A stretch of DNA of 64,000 bases from Miscanthus floridulus (taxonomy: Eukaryota; Streptophyta; Magnoliopsida; Poales; Poaceae). Positions within the stretch are counted from its first letter, which is position 1. Every line of letters begins with the position of its first letter. The notes under the pieces are model-generated. The model was not told the origin of the DNA, ran no database searches, and saw only the letters and a program-made list of their open reading frames with translations. Positions 1 through 11,261 of the stretch are shown here, piece after piece. The stretch is from contig NC_089589.1 of NCBI RefSeq assembly GCF_019320115.1, forward strand, positions 20,742,749-20,806,748, in the 5' to 3' direction. The translations under genes were made by a program, and so were the position numbers.

Positions 1-6
1 GCTGTT

Positions 7-340
7 GTGGTGTCGCTGCAGGGCCGACCGGAGCGCTCGGTCCCCTCCCGGCTAGTAGTGGCGCACGCACCCCCTCCATCTAGGCCAGCGGCGCTCAAAT
101 CCTTGGAGATGGTGCACCGATCTGTCGGAGAGGGGCGGCTCCAGCGTGGCTGCTGGGCCTCGACGACACCAACGCCGACGACGAGGCCACATCGGGCCGT
201 CACTCCCTCCCTACCCTCAGAGGTCTGGGGCTCTCGCACGGAGGATCTCCATTCGAGCGGAGCAGCGAGGAGCACCACCGCGGAGGATCTACATTCGAGC
301 ACTAGGACTAGGAGCAGCGTGGGCTACCGCACTGTCACTG
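7..340 (+). pseudogene. GC-rich exon-like leader, unidentified
   Basis: This GC-rich stretch stays open in one frame and ends at a good donor site, CACTG|GTGAGT, at 340/341. The composition (Pro, Ser, Arg, Thr rich) shows no domain I recognise. It looks like a 5' leader or first exon captured with the ATAD3-like piece that follows. The upstream part is outside the window. It may not be coding. Confidence 0.25.
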
Positions 341-412
341 GTGAGTGGAGGATGACTCCACCACCCTTGTCCCTTGTCCAGGTACTACCTTGCAATTCTG
401 TGTGTTTCGTAG

Positions 413-578
413 ACCATACCACCTAAGTCAGCAGTCAGCACCAATAAAAACTTGGTTGCCTACTTTGGAAATACTGCTGTTTGACTGGGTGAAGAAATAT
501 AATAGGGGTTTGCTCCTCTTCATAGATGAAGCAGATGCTAGTGAACTTTTAGTAGCATTGTTTTTATGTTGCCCTTAA
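413..578 (+). pseudogene. ATAD3-like AAA ATPase exon fragment
   Basis: After an acceptor-like TTTCGTAG (ending at 412) the frame reads into a stretch, about 474-543, with the Walker B neighbourhood of ATAD3-family mitochondrial AAA ATPases: LLFDWVKKYNRGLLLFIDEADA in substance, with the acidic DEAD core intact. After EADA the family similarity stops and the frame runs into a stop codon at 576-578, so only part of one exon is present. The family anchors in mitochondrial membranes and hydrolyses ATP. This piece lacks Walker A, the sensor motifs and the N-terminal coiled coil and cannot work. I read it as a captured fragment. Confidence 0.68.
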
Positions 579-1110
579 GCACTAGGCACTAGGTTGCTAC
601 GATCAATTCACCATTATTCTTGATTCATGAAAGGTGTCAGTTACACATAGGTTTTGCTTGATGGTAGATAATGGTAACATTTGTTATTAGTTGTAGAAAC
701 ACATTTAGAATTTTTGTGTCCGACTAAATGCATTGTGTGATAGAGGTTATTTCAATATTACTGACAAGCTTATTTTCTGCCAAAAGTAGCTTGAAACTGG
801 AGATGAATGCAATCCAATAGCTATATTATGTTGCCTCTTGTGAGTTTGAATAGTGCCCGCTCCAAACTAATGTGAAACTTAAGTTGTAGGAACTTTTCAC
901 TCTGTATTCTCTTGCAAATTTTGATAGTTGGCATCACCAAATCTGATAGTTCCCATTTTCTGTGTGTTCTAATATTCGAAGATTTATAATGTGACCACAC
1001 TGAGAGCTGCTTAAGATTCACCATCCTATGCAAGCCCAAAATTTACACTCCAACGCAGTTTCATCTCTGAAAGTGAATTTATTATTTCTGCTTGACCATT
1101 GTGCTGACAG
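579..1110. other. AT-rich intron-like spacer
   Basis: No coding signal on either strand. The stretch is AT-rich and ends in GTGCTGACAG, a plausible splice acceptor for the exon-like piece that begins at 1111. It looks like intronic sequence carried with the gene fragments. Confidence 0.4.
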
Positions 1111-1191
1111 ATGATTTTCGTGCCAACTCCCTTCGACAATAGTGTAAACAACATCCAGGTCACGAAGCAAATTGGCATTCATACAATGCTG
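1111..1191 (+). pseudogene. Unidentified 81-nt internal exon
   Basis: Exactly 27 codons lie between an acceptor (GCTGACAG|ATG) and a strong donor (CTG|GTAAGT). The frame stays open across both splice sites. The peptide starts MIFVPTPFDNSVNNIQ and ends HTML; I do not recognise the family. Clean splice sites and whole-codon length make a real exon likely, probably from the same source gene as the exon split by the Gypsy insertion at 1684/14928. The function is unknown. Confidence 0.4.
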
Positions 1192-1678
1192 GTAAGTAAT
1201 TTGTGTCCTCTGAACTTTATGAAAGAAAAAAGAGTAGAATGCTGGACTGCTGGTAGAATAAAACCATATTGCCTAATCTAGACAGAGAACAAGAAAATTG
1301 ATTTCTAGGGACTCCACAGCTTACTCTACTATTGAGTTCGTGTTCTCTGCTAATCATGTGCAGTTGTCTTGAACCTTGGATGTTGGCCTCTGAATACCTT
1401 GATAGTTACTTGATCATGGTACAATGACTGATTCTACCATGCAGCACAATTGATTGTTCAATTTCAAAGCTGTGCGAAATTAGCCCTGCTATGAGCCTAT
1501 GACCACCAATCTTTAGAAAAAAAATAGTTGGACTGCAAATTGATGTGAAACACGTGCTATGTGCCTTGGTTCTGTACTGCAGATTATAAGAGCTAGAAAT
1601 ATACCATTCAAGCACTACTCAATAACACTATGAAGGTGAGCAATTCTCAGAGTTAAGAACTATTTTCAATTATTTTAG
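1192..1678. other. Intron-like spacer ending at a splice acceptor
   Basis: AT-rich sequence without coding signal. It ends in TTATTTTAG (to 1678), an acceptor that opens the exon split by the Gypsy element. Six exon bases remain at 1679-1684, and the rest lies at 14928-15000. Confidence 0.4.
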
Positions 1679-1679
1679 A

Positions 1680-1684
1680 GCCAA
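1680..1684. repeat. Target-site duplication of Gypsy element, left copy
   Basis: GCCAA directly precedes the LTR start TGTAAAAGG. The same five bases follow the other LTR at 14923-14927. Five-base duplications are normal for LTR retrotransposons. Confidence 0.95.
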
Positions 1685-2087
1685 TGTAAAAGGCCTGGGC
1701 GCCCAAGGTAGGAGGCCCTTGGCTCCTCAACTCGTAGCTAGAACCAGGTAACGGTGCCAGGGTTTTTGCCTGGCTACCGAGCAGCAGGAGATGAGATTAA
1801 GAATAGCAAAGGAAGGGTTTAGGGATAACTGTTCTTGCTTGATTCATTCAACTGAGTTCAGGGAGTACATATAGGAGCTCGGCTCCATTGATTCTAATGC
1901 CGGCCATTAACTTCTAACCGGCTATTAACTTCTAATCTCCTCAACTACTTCATAATTGCCTTAATGGCTAAAGCACCCAGCCGCCTAAGCCTCCTCGGGC
2001 TGCTCCTGGCCATGCGCGCCCTTGGGGGCTGCCCTGGCCGCTCCTCATGTCCGAGACCGGCGGCTGTAGTGTCGGCCCCACATGACA
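1685..2087 (-). repeat. Gypsy LTR (3' LTR in element orientation)
   Basis: A 403-bp direct repeat of 14520-14922. On the minus strand it starts TGTCATG and ends TTTTACA, against TTGACA in the partner copy. It includes the shared tract about tobacco-sized 'CCTGGCTACCGAGCAGCAG' on the plus strand. Confidence 0.95.
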
Positions 2088-3119
2088 TCTCTCCCCCCTT
2101 GGATGAGCAGCTCGTCCTCGAGCTGAAAGCTTGGGTAGCGGTCCTGGAAGCTGTCAACATCCTCCTAGGTGGCGGAGGCCGCAGGCTCGCCTTGCCAATG
2201 CGCCAGTACTTGATGAACGCCTTTGGCCAGCCGGGTGCGCGTGGCGTGTTTTGGGACCGGCTGCGCCGCACCATGGTGGATGGGCGGCAGGGCCGGGGGC
2301 GCTGCTGGCGGTGTGCCCATGAACTTCTTCAGAAGGCCCACGTGGAAGACGTCGTGTAGGCGAGCGTGGGGAGGAAGCTCAAGGCGGTAGGCGACGTCGT
2401 TGACGATGGCTGCGATGCGGTACGACCCATAGAACTGAGGCTGCAGCTTGCCTTTGGTGACCCCCTGAAGGGATGCTGCTGTTGGAGGCGGAGCCAAACC
2501 CAGTCCCCGACATTGTAGCGGACGTCGCGGTGATGTTTGTCATAGAAGCGCTTGTAGACGGCTTGGGCCTGCTCCAGGCGGGCGCGGGCATCCACCAACA
2601 GCTCGTCGGGCTTCGCCATGTTCTTGGCCACCGCGGCGACCTGGGTTTTGCCTGGTTCATAGGAACGGATGGAGGGCGGGTCACAACCGTAGACGATCTG
2701 GAATGGCGTCATCTTGAGCGTGGACTGGTAGGCGGTGTTGTAGATGTATTCCGCCTATGGCAGCCAATGCAGCCACTGGCGGGGGCGGTCGCCCATAAGT
2801 CAACGTAGATACATGACGATGACCTTGTTGGTAGCCTCGGTCTGGCCGTCTGACTATGGGTGGAACGCCATCGTCATGTGGAACTTGATGCCGACGAGGC
2901 GCATGAGCTCCTTCTAGAAAAGCGAAGTGAACACAGGGTCACGGTCGGAGATGATGGACCGTGGGATGCCGTGTAGACGTACGATGTCGGCGAAGAAAGC
3001 TTGTGCCACGGACTCTGCTGAGTAGGGATGAGCCAGCGGGATGAAGTGGCAGTACTTGTTGAAGCGATCAACAATGGTGAGGATGACTGACTTGCCGCCC
3101 ACGCGTGACAAGGCCTCGA
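2088..3119 (-). pseudogene. Gypsy integrase C-terminal part and chromodomain
   Basis: Minus-strand remnants encode the integrase catalytic region (SDRDPVFTS near 2950, then SDGQTEATN), the GPY/F-type module (YNVGDWVWLRLQ near 2500; HDVFHVGLLKK near 2350) and a C-terminal chromodomain (VLAHWQGEPAASAT near 2165-2200). In chromoviruses the chromodomain directs integration to particular chromatin. The reading is broken by TAG codons at several expected Trp or Gln positions (for example after FTSLF and after AFHP). The rest of the integrase lies beyond the Copia insertion, to the right of 11262. Confidence 0.85.
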
Positions 3120-3124
3120 TGAAG

Positions 3125-5035
3125 TGAAAGCCCTAGTTTGGTTTTGGATAATTGATGAAACCTAAGTACTAACCTATGTCATCTAGTGTGATCATGAGCT
3201 AGGTTGGTACATCCAAGTGTGGAGCATAGTGGCACTCAAGAGATGATGTTGACCACATGAAATGATGAGATGGCCACGTGATGATGAGCAAGTGCTCAAC
3301 TTGGAAAAGAACAAAGAGAAAAACAAAACTCTATGAAGATCAAGGCAAAGGTATAATTAGGGATTTTGTTTCAGTGATCAAGACACTATAGAGAGTGTGA
3401 TCACGTTTAGGGTAGATGGCCGTACTATTAAGAGGGGTTCTTAATTAGACAATTTGGTATCTAGTACCACTAGGTGTTGGACTTCATGCATTGCATTTAG
3501 GCCTAGTGCACATCGGAGAGCAAGCAAAAATATTTTTTGAAAACATTTTGAGAAATGCTAACTTGATTCTAACATGTTTTGAGAAAACACTTTGAGAGTT
3601 AGCATCACTTGCGGGGAGTAGCTCGAGTTGACATGGATCAAATCGCGCAAAAGTTTGCAACTCGGTGAGCTAGTGGAGGTGCCTGGGTGGCACCGCCACC
3701 CCCTGTCCGGTTGCACCGCCCTTGGCAGTGCCCACTTGGGTTCGACAGAGAAGCAACCGGTGGGGTGGTCACCGACCATGGCTCCGGTGGCACCACCACT
3801 TTCACCCGAGGCTGGGGTTTCTGGACTTGGACGCAGGGGCTCACCGCCATGGTCACTGCCACTAGCACGGAGGTGCACCACCCTAACATTCTAGAGACTT
3901 GATTTCGGGGGCATGACTGGGATGGTCACCGCCACCCCTAGGGCGGTACAACCATCACCTGTCCAGTGCCCCAACAGCTAGTCAAAATAGCCATTGAGTC
4001 AACCGTTGGAGGGGCACCGCCACCCCTAGGGTGGTGGCACACCGCCCTGTCCGGTGCCCGCATAGAATCAGCTCCAAAGGGATAACGGCTCTATTTGCTT
4101 GTGTGGCAATAAATAGAGGGTGTGGCCAGCCTTGGCCACTCTCTTGGCACCTCATACACTTGTGCACACCCTTTGGAAGCTGAGCAACACACTCCACTCA
4201 CTTGTTTACTTGATTTCATCATCTTGAGTGAGATTGGAGAGCCTCTAGTGCATTGCATTGAGTTGCATCATCTTGTGGCACTAGTTGGGTGATTTGGGCT
4301 GGTTGTGAGCTTGTTACTCTTGGTGTTTGCCGACACCTAGATGGCCTGGTGATTGGAGGATCATTGATCAGAGTTGGTGATTGTCTCTGGCCTTGATCGG
4401 TTGCTTGTGATGGGTCTTGTGCCTTCCCCGGTGGAGGGCCAAAGACAACTCTAGTAATTGCTCATGTCATTGACCTACCTCACTTGTGGGTAGGTTCTTG
4501 CGGTGTCCAAGTGTGTGGACGAGGTTCGTACAACACCTCTTAGCCGCCGAACCACCAAGAGTTGGTCAACACAACGGGGACTAGCGTGCCGGCAAGCACG
4601 TGAACCTCGGGAGAAAAATTGATTGTCTCTTGACCCTTGGTATTCTCCTGGTGATTTAATTGGTATTCATCTTGTGATTGGTTCACTCCTCTATGCGGTG
4701 GTATAATCCTCCTACACACTCGTTTACAATCCCGCAAACTAGTTTGTAGCAAGCTCTATAGTGTTGCTAGAATTGAGAGCTTGCTTTGTAGCTTGAGATC
4801 ATCTAGTGGAGCTCTTTAGTGTAGCAAGTGTGAGAGCTCTTAGTGAGTAGTGACTTAGCCATTTGTGTGCCTAGTGATTATAGTAACTAGAATTGTTGGA
4901 TAGGTGGCTTGCAACCCTTGTAGAGCTAGAGGAAGTTTGCATTTCTCTATTAGTCACACTAATCAAATTGCTCTAGTGATCTTGTAGATTTTTAAATAGG
5001 CTATTTACCCCCCTCTAGCCATATTAGGCACTTTT
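3125..5035 (+). repeat. Copia 5' LTR (end altered)
   Basis: This is a direct repeat of 9295-11256, starting TGAAAGCCCTAG. Near its right end it still matches the partner (CCCCCCTCTAGCCATATTAGG). It then diverges after 5030, so the terminal CA and the primer-binding site that should follow are lost at the junction with the foreign insert. The exact breakpoint is uncertain by about ten bases. Confidence 0.9.
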
Positions 5036-5523
5036 CTCATCTCGAGGCTACGCCCGGGGATTGGCTGCCTGCTCGGCTGGTCTTCTACTTTCTGACCCTG
5101 GCACCATGTGACTACGTCATCTACTATCAGGCTCGGGGACTAGTTGTGGGGGTATGCCCCCCGGTACCCACAAGACAAGACATGGGCCGCACCATCAGAG
5201 GTGGCCCAGCCCTCAAGATCAAGGCGTGCACGGCGCTGCTCGGCGTACACCGCAAGCTATTGTATAGTACCAAATAGGATACTTCCCTTGTAACCCTACC
5301 CCTCCAGAGTATATAAGGAGAGGCAGGGGTCATCTACATACAACGCAAGATCAATACAATACACCAAAGACATGGGACGTAGGGTATTATGTCGATCAGA
5401 TGGCCCGAACCTGTCTAAATCGTTGTCTCTGCGCCTTGTGTCACCATCCGGTTCCTGATTACGCACACCCCCACCGACAAATCTACCATCACGGGATACC
5501 CCTTGGTGGACTGCCGAGCATAT
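5036..5523 (+). mobile_element. Gypsy-type LTR with flanking internal sequence, embedded in Copia
   Basis: Sequence unlike the surrounding Copia element. An internal tail with polypurine-like GGCTCGGGGACTAG is followed by an LTR-like block starting TGTGGGGGTATGCCCC (5145). The block contains a TATA-like AGTATATAAGGAG (5298-5310) and ends around CCCCACCGACA (5479). About 40 bp that resemble post-LTR interior follow. The fragment replaces the 5' interior of the Copia element and ends where Copia integrase coding starts. I infer template switching or recombination between elements; a simple insertion would not delete the Copia gag. Confidence 0.6.
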
Positions 5524-8172
5524 TCTATTGACACATCCTAAGAAGGGCATGATGAGTACATCTAAGGCATTTGAGTTGTTGCACATGGACTTGTTTGGAC
5601 CAACCACATACACTAGCATTGGTGGAAACAAATATGGATTTATGATTGTGGATGACTTTACTAGATATACTTGGGTGTTCTTTCTTGTTGACAAGAGTGA
5701 TGTATTTTCAACCTTCAAGACATTCATCAAGAGAATTCAGAATGAGTTTGAAACAACTATCAAGAAAGTGAGAAGTGACAATGGAAGTGAACTCAAGAAC
5801 ACAAGAGTGATGATTTGTGAGATGAGTTTGGGATTAGACATCTATTTTCGGCCAAGTACACTCCTCAATCAAATGACCTAGTTGAGAGGAAGAATAGAAC
5901 CTTGATTGACATGGCAAGATCAATGTTAAGTGAGTACAATGTGAGTCATTCGTTTTGGGCCGAAGCAATCAACACGGCTTGCTACTATAGCAACCACCTC
6001 TATTGTCATTCTATGATGGAGAAGACACCATATGAGCTCTTGAATGGAAGAAAGCCCAACACTGCATATTTTTGGGTTTTTGGTTGCAAATGCTACATAT
6101 TGAAGAAAGGCACAAGATTGAGCAAGTTTGAGAAGAAATGTGATGAAGGTTTCTTGCTTGGTTACTCAACTACTAGTAAAGCTTATAGAGTTTGGAATCT
6201 GGCTAGTGGTACTCTTGAGGAGGTGCATGATGTTGAATTTGATGAAACCAAGGGTTCCCAAGAAGAAGATGAGAATCTAGATGATGTGAGAGGCACTCAA
6301 TTGGTCAATGCAACGAAGAATATGGATATTGGTGATATAAGGCCAAGAAAGGTGATTGAAGTTGAAGATGACAAAGATCAAGTGCTCTCTAACTCAAATG
6401 TGTAAGTTGATACAAGTCAAGCTAGTTCATCATCTCAAATGGAAAATCAACAAGTGGCTAGTACATCATCTCAACCAAATGATCAATCAAATGCAAGCAA
6501 TCAAGTGTAAGTGCTCCAACCAACAAATGTTGCAAGAGATCATCCTTTGGATTCTATAATTGGAGATATCTTAAGAGGTGTACAAACAAGATCAAGATTG
6601 GCATCATTTTGTGAACACTTCTCATTTGTGTGTTCCATTGAACCTAATAAGATAGATGAAGCTTTGTTGGATGTTGATTGTGTAAATGCTATGCATGAAG
6701 AGCTAAACAACTTCACAAGAAATCAAGTATGGGAGTTAGTTGAGAGGCCTAAGGATCATAATGTGATTGGAACCAAGTGGGTCTTTCGGAACAAGCAAGA
6801 TCACGATGGGATAGTTGTAAGGAACAAAGCAAGATTAGTGGCTCAAGGTTACACTCAAGTTGAAGGTCTTGACTTTGGAGAAACATATGCCCTGGTTGCA
6901 AGATTGAAAGCAATTAGAATCTTGTTAACCTATGCTTGTGCCCATAACATCAAGTTGTACCAAATGGATGTGAAAAGTGCATTTCTAAATGGGTACATCA
7001 ATGAGCTTGTGTATGTTGAGCTACCTCCTGGTTTTGAAGATGAGAATAAGCCCAACCATGTTTGCAAGCTAACAAAGGCATTGTATGGTTTGAAGCAAGC
7101 ACCTAGAGCATGGTATGAGATATTAAGGGATTTCCTACTCTCTAAGGGATTTAAGATGGGAAAGGTTGACACCACTCTCTTCACCACGAAACTAGACAAT
7201 AACTTGTTTGTGTTGTAAATCTATGTTGATGACATCATATTTGGATCAACCAATCAAGACTTTTGTGAGGAGTTTGGAAAGATGACAGCAAGTGAGTTTG
7301 AGATGTCCATGATTGGAGAGCTTAGTTACTTCCTTGGTCTTCAAATCAACCAATTGAAAAATGGCACATTTGTGAGTCAAAGCAAGTACATCAAAGACAT
7401 GCTCAAGAAGTTTGGAATGGATTATGCTAGAGCTAATAGTACACCAATGGGGACAAATGGAAGCTTGGATAGTGATGCTAGTGGCAACATGGTGTTTCAA
7501 AAGATGTATTGGTCTATGATTGGAAGCCTACTCTATGTGACCGCATCAAGACCGGATGTGACGTTTAGTGTATGCATGTGTGCTAGATTCCAAGCTTCAC
7601 CAAGAGAGAGCCATTTGAAGACAACCAAAAGAATATTGAGGTACTTGAAGCATACACAAAATATTGGATTGTGGTATCCCAAAGGAGCCAGATTTGAGTT
7701 TATTGGATATTCGGACTCCGATTATGTGGGATGCAAAGTTGAGAGAAAGAGCACATCGGGCACATGTCAACTATTGGGAAGATCACTTGTATCTTGGTCA
7801 TCAAAGAAGCAAAATAGTGTAGCACTTTCAACCGCCAAAGCGGAGTACATTTCGGCCGGTAGTTGTGCACAATTACTTTGGATGAAGACTACTTTGAGTG
7901 ATTTTGGAATCAAGTTCAAGCAAGTGTCATTACTATGTGACAATGAGAGTGCAATCAAGCTCACCAACAATTCGGTTCAACATTCAAGAACAAAGCACAT
8001 TGATGTCCACCATCATTTCATAAGAGATCACCAACAAAAAGGGGACATTTGCATTGAAAGTGTGGGCACCGATGATCAACTTGCTGATATATTCACCAAG
8101 CCACTTGATGAGAAGAGGTTTTGCAAGCTAAGGAATGAATTGAACATACTTGACTTCTCCAATATGTGTTGA
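5524..8172 (+). pseudogene. Copia pol remnant: integrase, reverse transcriptase, RNase H
   Basis: The plus-strand frame begins inside the integrase core (LLHMDLFGPT near 5578, VDDFTRYTWVFF near 5650) and continues through integrase (ERKNRTLIDMARSML, 5890). It then passes to reverse transcriptase (WELVERPKDHNVIGTKWVF, 6730; the YVDD catalytic box near 7222) and RNase H (SKKQNSVALSTAKAEYIS, 7805; ADIFTKPLD, 8085). Breaks include a deletion and stop near 5879, TAA at 6403, TAA at 6508 and TAA just before YVDD at 7216. The N-terminal integrase zinc finger, protease and gag are absent. Order INT-RT-RNH identifies Copia, and the long LTR with ~1 kb 3' non-coding region suggests SIRE. Confidence 0.93.
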
Positions 8173-9294
8173 TGCACACCACATATGACATGCCCCTCCT
8201 TCGAGCAAAGCAAGGTAAAGTTGATTGAGATGTCATTCATCCATTGCTAAGGACTTGTTTAATGCATCTAGTCATTCCTCACATGTCTTAGGCTCATTAA
8301 TGAAAATCAAATGAATTGGATGCTTGTATGGTACCACTATTGCTTGTATGCTTGAAATGATCTAGTGGTAGCATATGACATGTTTGTGGGCTTGTGAACC
8401 TAGTGTTTAATCTAGAAAATGAGCTATAAGTGTTTAACTCAACATGGTGCATGATAACCCTTATTTGGAGGTGTGAAAAAGCTTGCCCTTGGATCAAACT
8501 GAATTAAATATCTTTTGCAAGTGATCTAGATTGAACCAAATTGGTAAAATGATCCTTATTTTACATGGCTTCACCCCAACCTATCTAAAATTTGAGCTCA
8601 CCTTTTGTGCTAATTGTTGACAAAGGGGGAGAGAAATTCACAAAGATAGTAAGATAAGGGGAGCAAACAAACAAATGAAATGTAAGGAAATCAATTATAT
8701 TTGAAGCACACAAGCAGGGGGAGCAAGCTCACAAACTTGTATGTTGCATTTGAATGTGCATTACATATGGTTGCTTGCATGGCACAAGTTCTTAAATTCC
8801 CTATCCATGCTTGTGTGGTGTATGCTAGATCATAGAAAATGATTGATGAAATGAAAAACTAGCATGCATAGGATAGCTAGATATTCCTTGAACTTTTACA
8901 AGTGGTACTAGAACCTTGCTTCTAATGTTGATCTCATGAGGTATCTAGTTTGTCTTTGTTTTTCAAGTGAAATCTAGCAAATCATGGTGCTAAGGATGGT
9001 GTTAAAAATGCAACTCCAATTGGTATCACGCTTCAAAGGTTAACTCTTTACACTTTAGCATCTTTGGTAGTAATTACTCTCCCATAATTCTAATCTATGC
9101 ATATGTGCGAGCTTCAAACCAAACACTCTAGCACATATGTAGGGGGAGCTAATACTACCAATTCAGGTTTGTTGTACTTGTCCAAATTCATTTACACATG
9201 GTAAAATATGATTGGGCAAGCAACATGAATCCAAAAAGATTTTATTGAATATCTTTGTAAAGAGGTTGTCATCAATTACCAAAAAGGGGAAGAT
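8173..9294 (+). other. Copia 3' non-coding region and polypurine tract
   Basis: About 1.1 kb without a long open frame lies between the RNase H stop and the 3' LTR. In SIRE-type elements an envelope-like frame may occupy this place; none is visible. Several GGGGGAG purine tracts occur (near 8628, 8707, 9140), and the last tract AAAAAGGGGAAGAT abuts the LTR at 9295. Confidence 0.7.
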
Positions 9295-11256
9295 TGAAAG
9301 CCCTAGTTTGGATTTGGATAATTGATGAAACCTAAGTACTAACCTATGTCATCTAGTGTGATCATGAGCTAGGTTGGTACATCCAAGTGTGGAGCATAGT
9401 GGCACTCAAGAGATGATGTTGATCACATGAAATGATGAGATGACCACATGTGATGATGAGTGCTCAACTTGGAAAAGGAGAAAGAGAAAAACAAAACCCT
9501 TTGGAGATCAAGGCAAAGGTATAATTAGGGATTTTGTTTTGGTGATAAAGACACTATAGAGAGTGTGATCACGTTTAGGGTAGATGTCCGTACTATTAAG
9601 AGGGGTTCTTAACTAGACAATTCGGTCATCTAGTGCCACTAAGTGTTGGACTTCATGCATGGCATTTAGGCCTAGTGCACATCGGAGAGCAAGCGAAAAT
9701 ATTTATCGAAAATATTTTGAGAAATGCTAACTTGGTTCTAACATGTTTTGAGAAAACACTTTGAGAGTTAGCATCGTTTGCGGGGAGTAGCTCAAGTTGA
9801 CGTGGATCGAATCGCGCAAAAGTTTGCAACAAGGTGAGCTAGTGGTGGTGCCTGGGTGGCACCGCCACCCCCTGTCTGGTGGCACTGTGACCCCTAGGGC
9901 GGTGCCCACCTAGGCTCGGTAGACAAGCAACCGGTGGGGTGGTCACCGGACACGGCTGTGTGCACCGCCACTCGCACTGCGGTGGCACCACCATGGGCTG
10001 TCCGGTGGCACCACCACTTTTCACCCAAGGCTGGGGTTTCTAGACTTGGACGTAGGGGGTCACTGCCATGGTCACCGCCACTAGCAGAGCAGTGCACCGC
10101 CCTAATATTCCAGAGACTTGATTTTGGGGGCACGTCTGGGATGGTCACTGCCACCCCTAGGGTGGTGCCACCGTCACCTGTCCGGTGCCCCAATAGCTAG
10201 TCAAAATAGCCATTGAGTCGACCATTGGAGGGGCACCGCCACCCCTAGGGCGGTGGCACAACGCCCTGTCCGGTGCCCACGTAGAATTAGCTCCAAAGGG
10301 GTAACGTCTCTATTTGCTTGTGTGGCTATAAATAGAGGGTGTGTCTGGCCTTGGCCACTCTCTTGGCACCTCATACACTTGTGCACACCTTTTGGAAGCT
10401 GAGTAACACACTCCACTCACTTGTTCACTTGATTTCATCATCTTGAGTGAGATTGGAGAGCCTCTAGTGCATTGCATTGAGTTGCATCATCTTGTGGCAC
10501 CAGTTGGGTGATTTGGGCTGGTTGTGAGCTTGTTACTCTTGGCGCTTGCCGACACCTAGACTGCCTAGTGATTGGAGGATCATTGAGCGGAGTTGGTAAT
10601 TGTCTCCGGCCTTGATTGGTTGCTTGTGAGGGGTCTTGTGCCTTCCCCGGCAGAGCACCAAAGGCATCTCTAGTAAATTGCTCGTGTCATTGAGCTACCT
10701 CACTTGTGGGTAGGTTCTTGTAGTGTCCAAGTGCGTGGACGAGGTTCGTGCAACACCTCTTAGCCGCCGAACCACCAAGTGTTGGTCAACACAATAGGGA
10801 CTAGCGTGCCGGCAAGCACGTGAACCTCGAGAGAAAAAAATGGTTGTCCCTTGCTCGTTGGTATTCTCTCAGTGATTGAATTGGTATTCATCTTGTGATT
10901 GGTTCACTCCTCTATGTGGTGGTATAATCACCCTACTCACTCGTTTATATTCCCACAAACTAGTTGTAGCAAGTTCTTTAGTGTAGCTAGATTTGAGAGC
11001 TTGCTTTGTAGCTTAAGATCATCTAGTGGAGCTCTTTAGTGTAGCAAGTGTGAGAGCTCTTAGTGAGTAGTGACTAAGCCATTTGTGTGCCTAGTGATTA
11101 TAGTAACTAGAATTGTTGTATAGGTGGCTTGCAACCCTTGTAGAGCTAGAGCAAGTTTGCATTTCACTATTAGTCATACTAATCAAATTGCTCTAGTGAT
11201 CTTGTAGATTTTTAAATAGGCTATTCACCCCCCTCTAGCCATATTAGGACCTTTCA
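9295..11256 (+). repeat. Copia 3' LTR
   Basis: A complete LTR of 1,962 bp, starting TGAAAGCCC and ending CCTTTCA, followed by the target duplication TGAAG. It contains a promoter-like TATAAATAGAGGG (about 10327-10339), placed as expected for the element's own transcription start. The left LTR carries ATAAATAGAGGGTG at 4110. Confidence 0.95.
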
Positions 11257-11261
11257 TGAAG

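Larger units (their letters stand above)
3125..11256 (+). mobile_element. SIRE/Maximus-type Copia retrotransposon with chimeric 5' interior
   Basis: Two ~1.9 kb LTRs (3125-5035 and 9295-11256) lie between TGAAG duplications (3120-3124 and 11257-11261), inside the Gypsy integrase. The right LTR starts TGAAAGCCC and ends in CTTTCA. The interior codes for integrase, reverse transcriptase and RNase H of Copia type, followed by a ~1.1 kb non-coding 3' region and a polypurine tract. The primer site, gag, protease and integrase start are missing. Where they should lie is a piece of an unrelated Gypsy element (5036-5523). The element could not transpose by itself. Confidence 0.95.
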
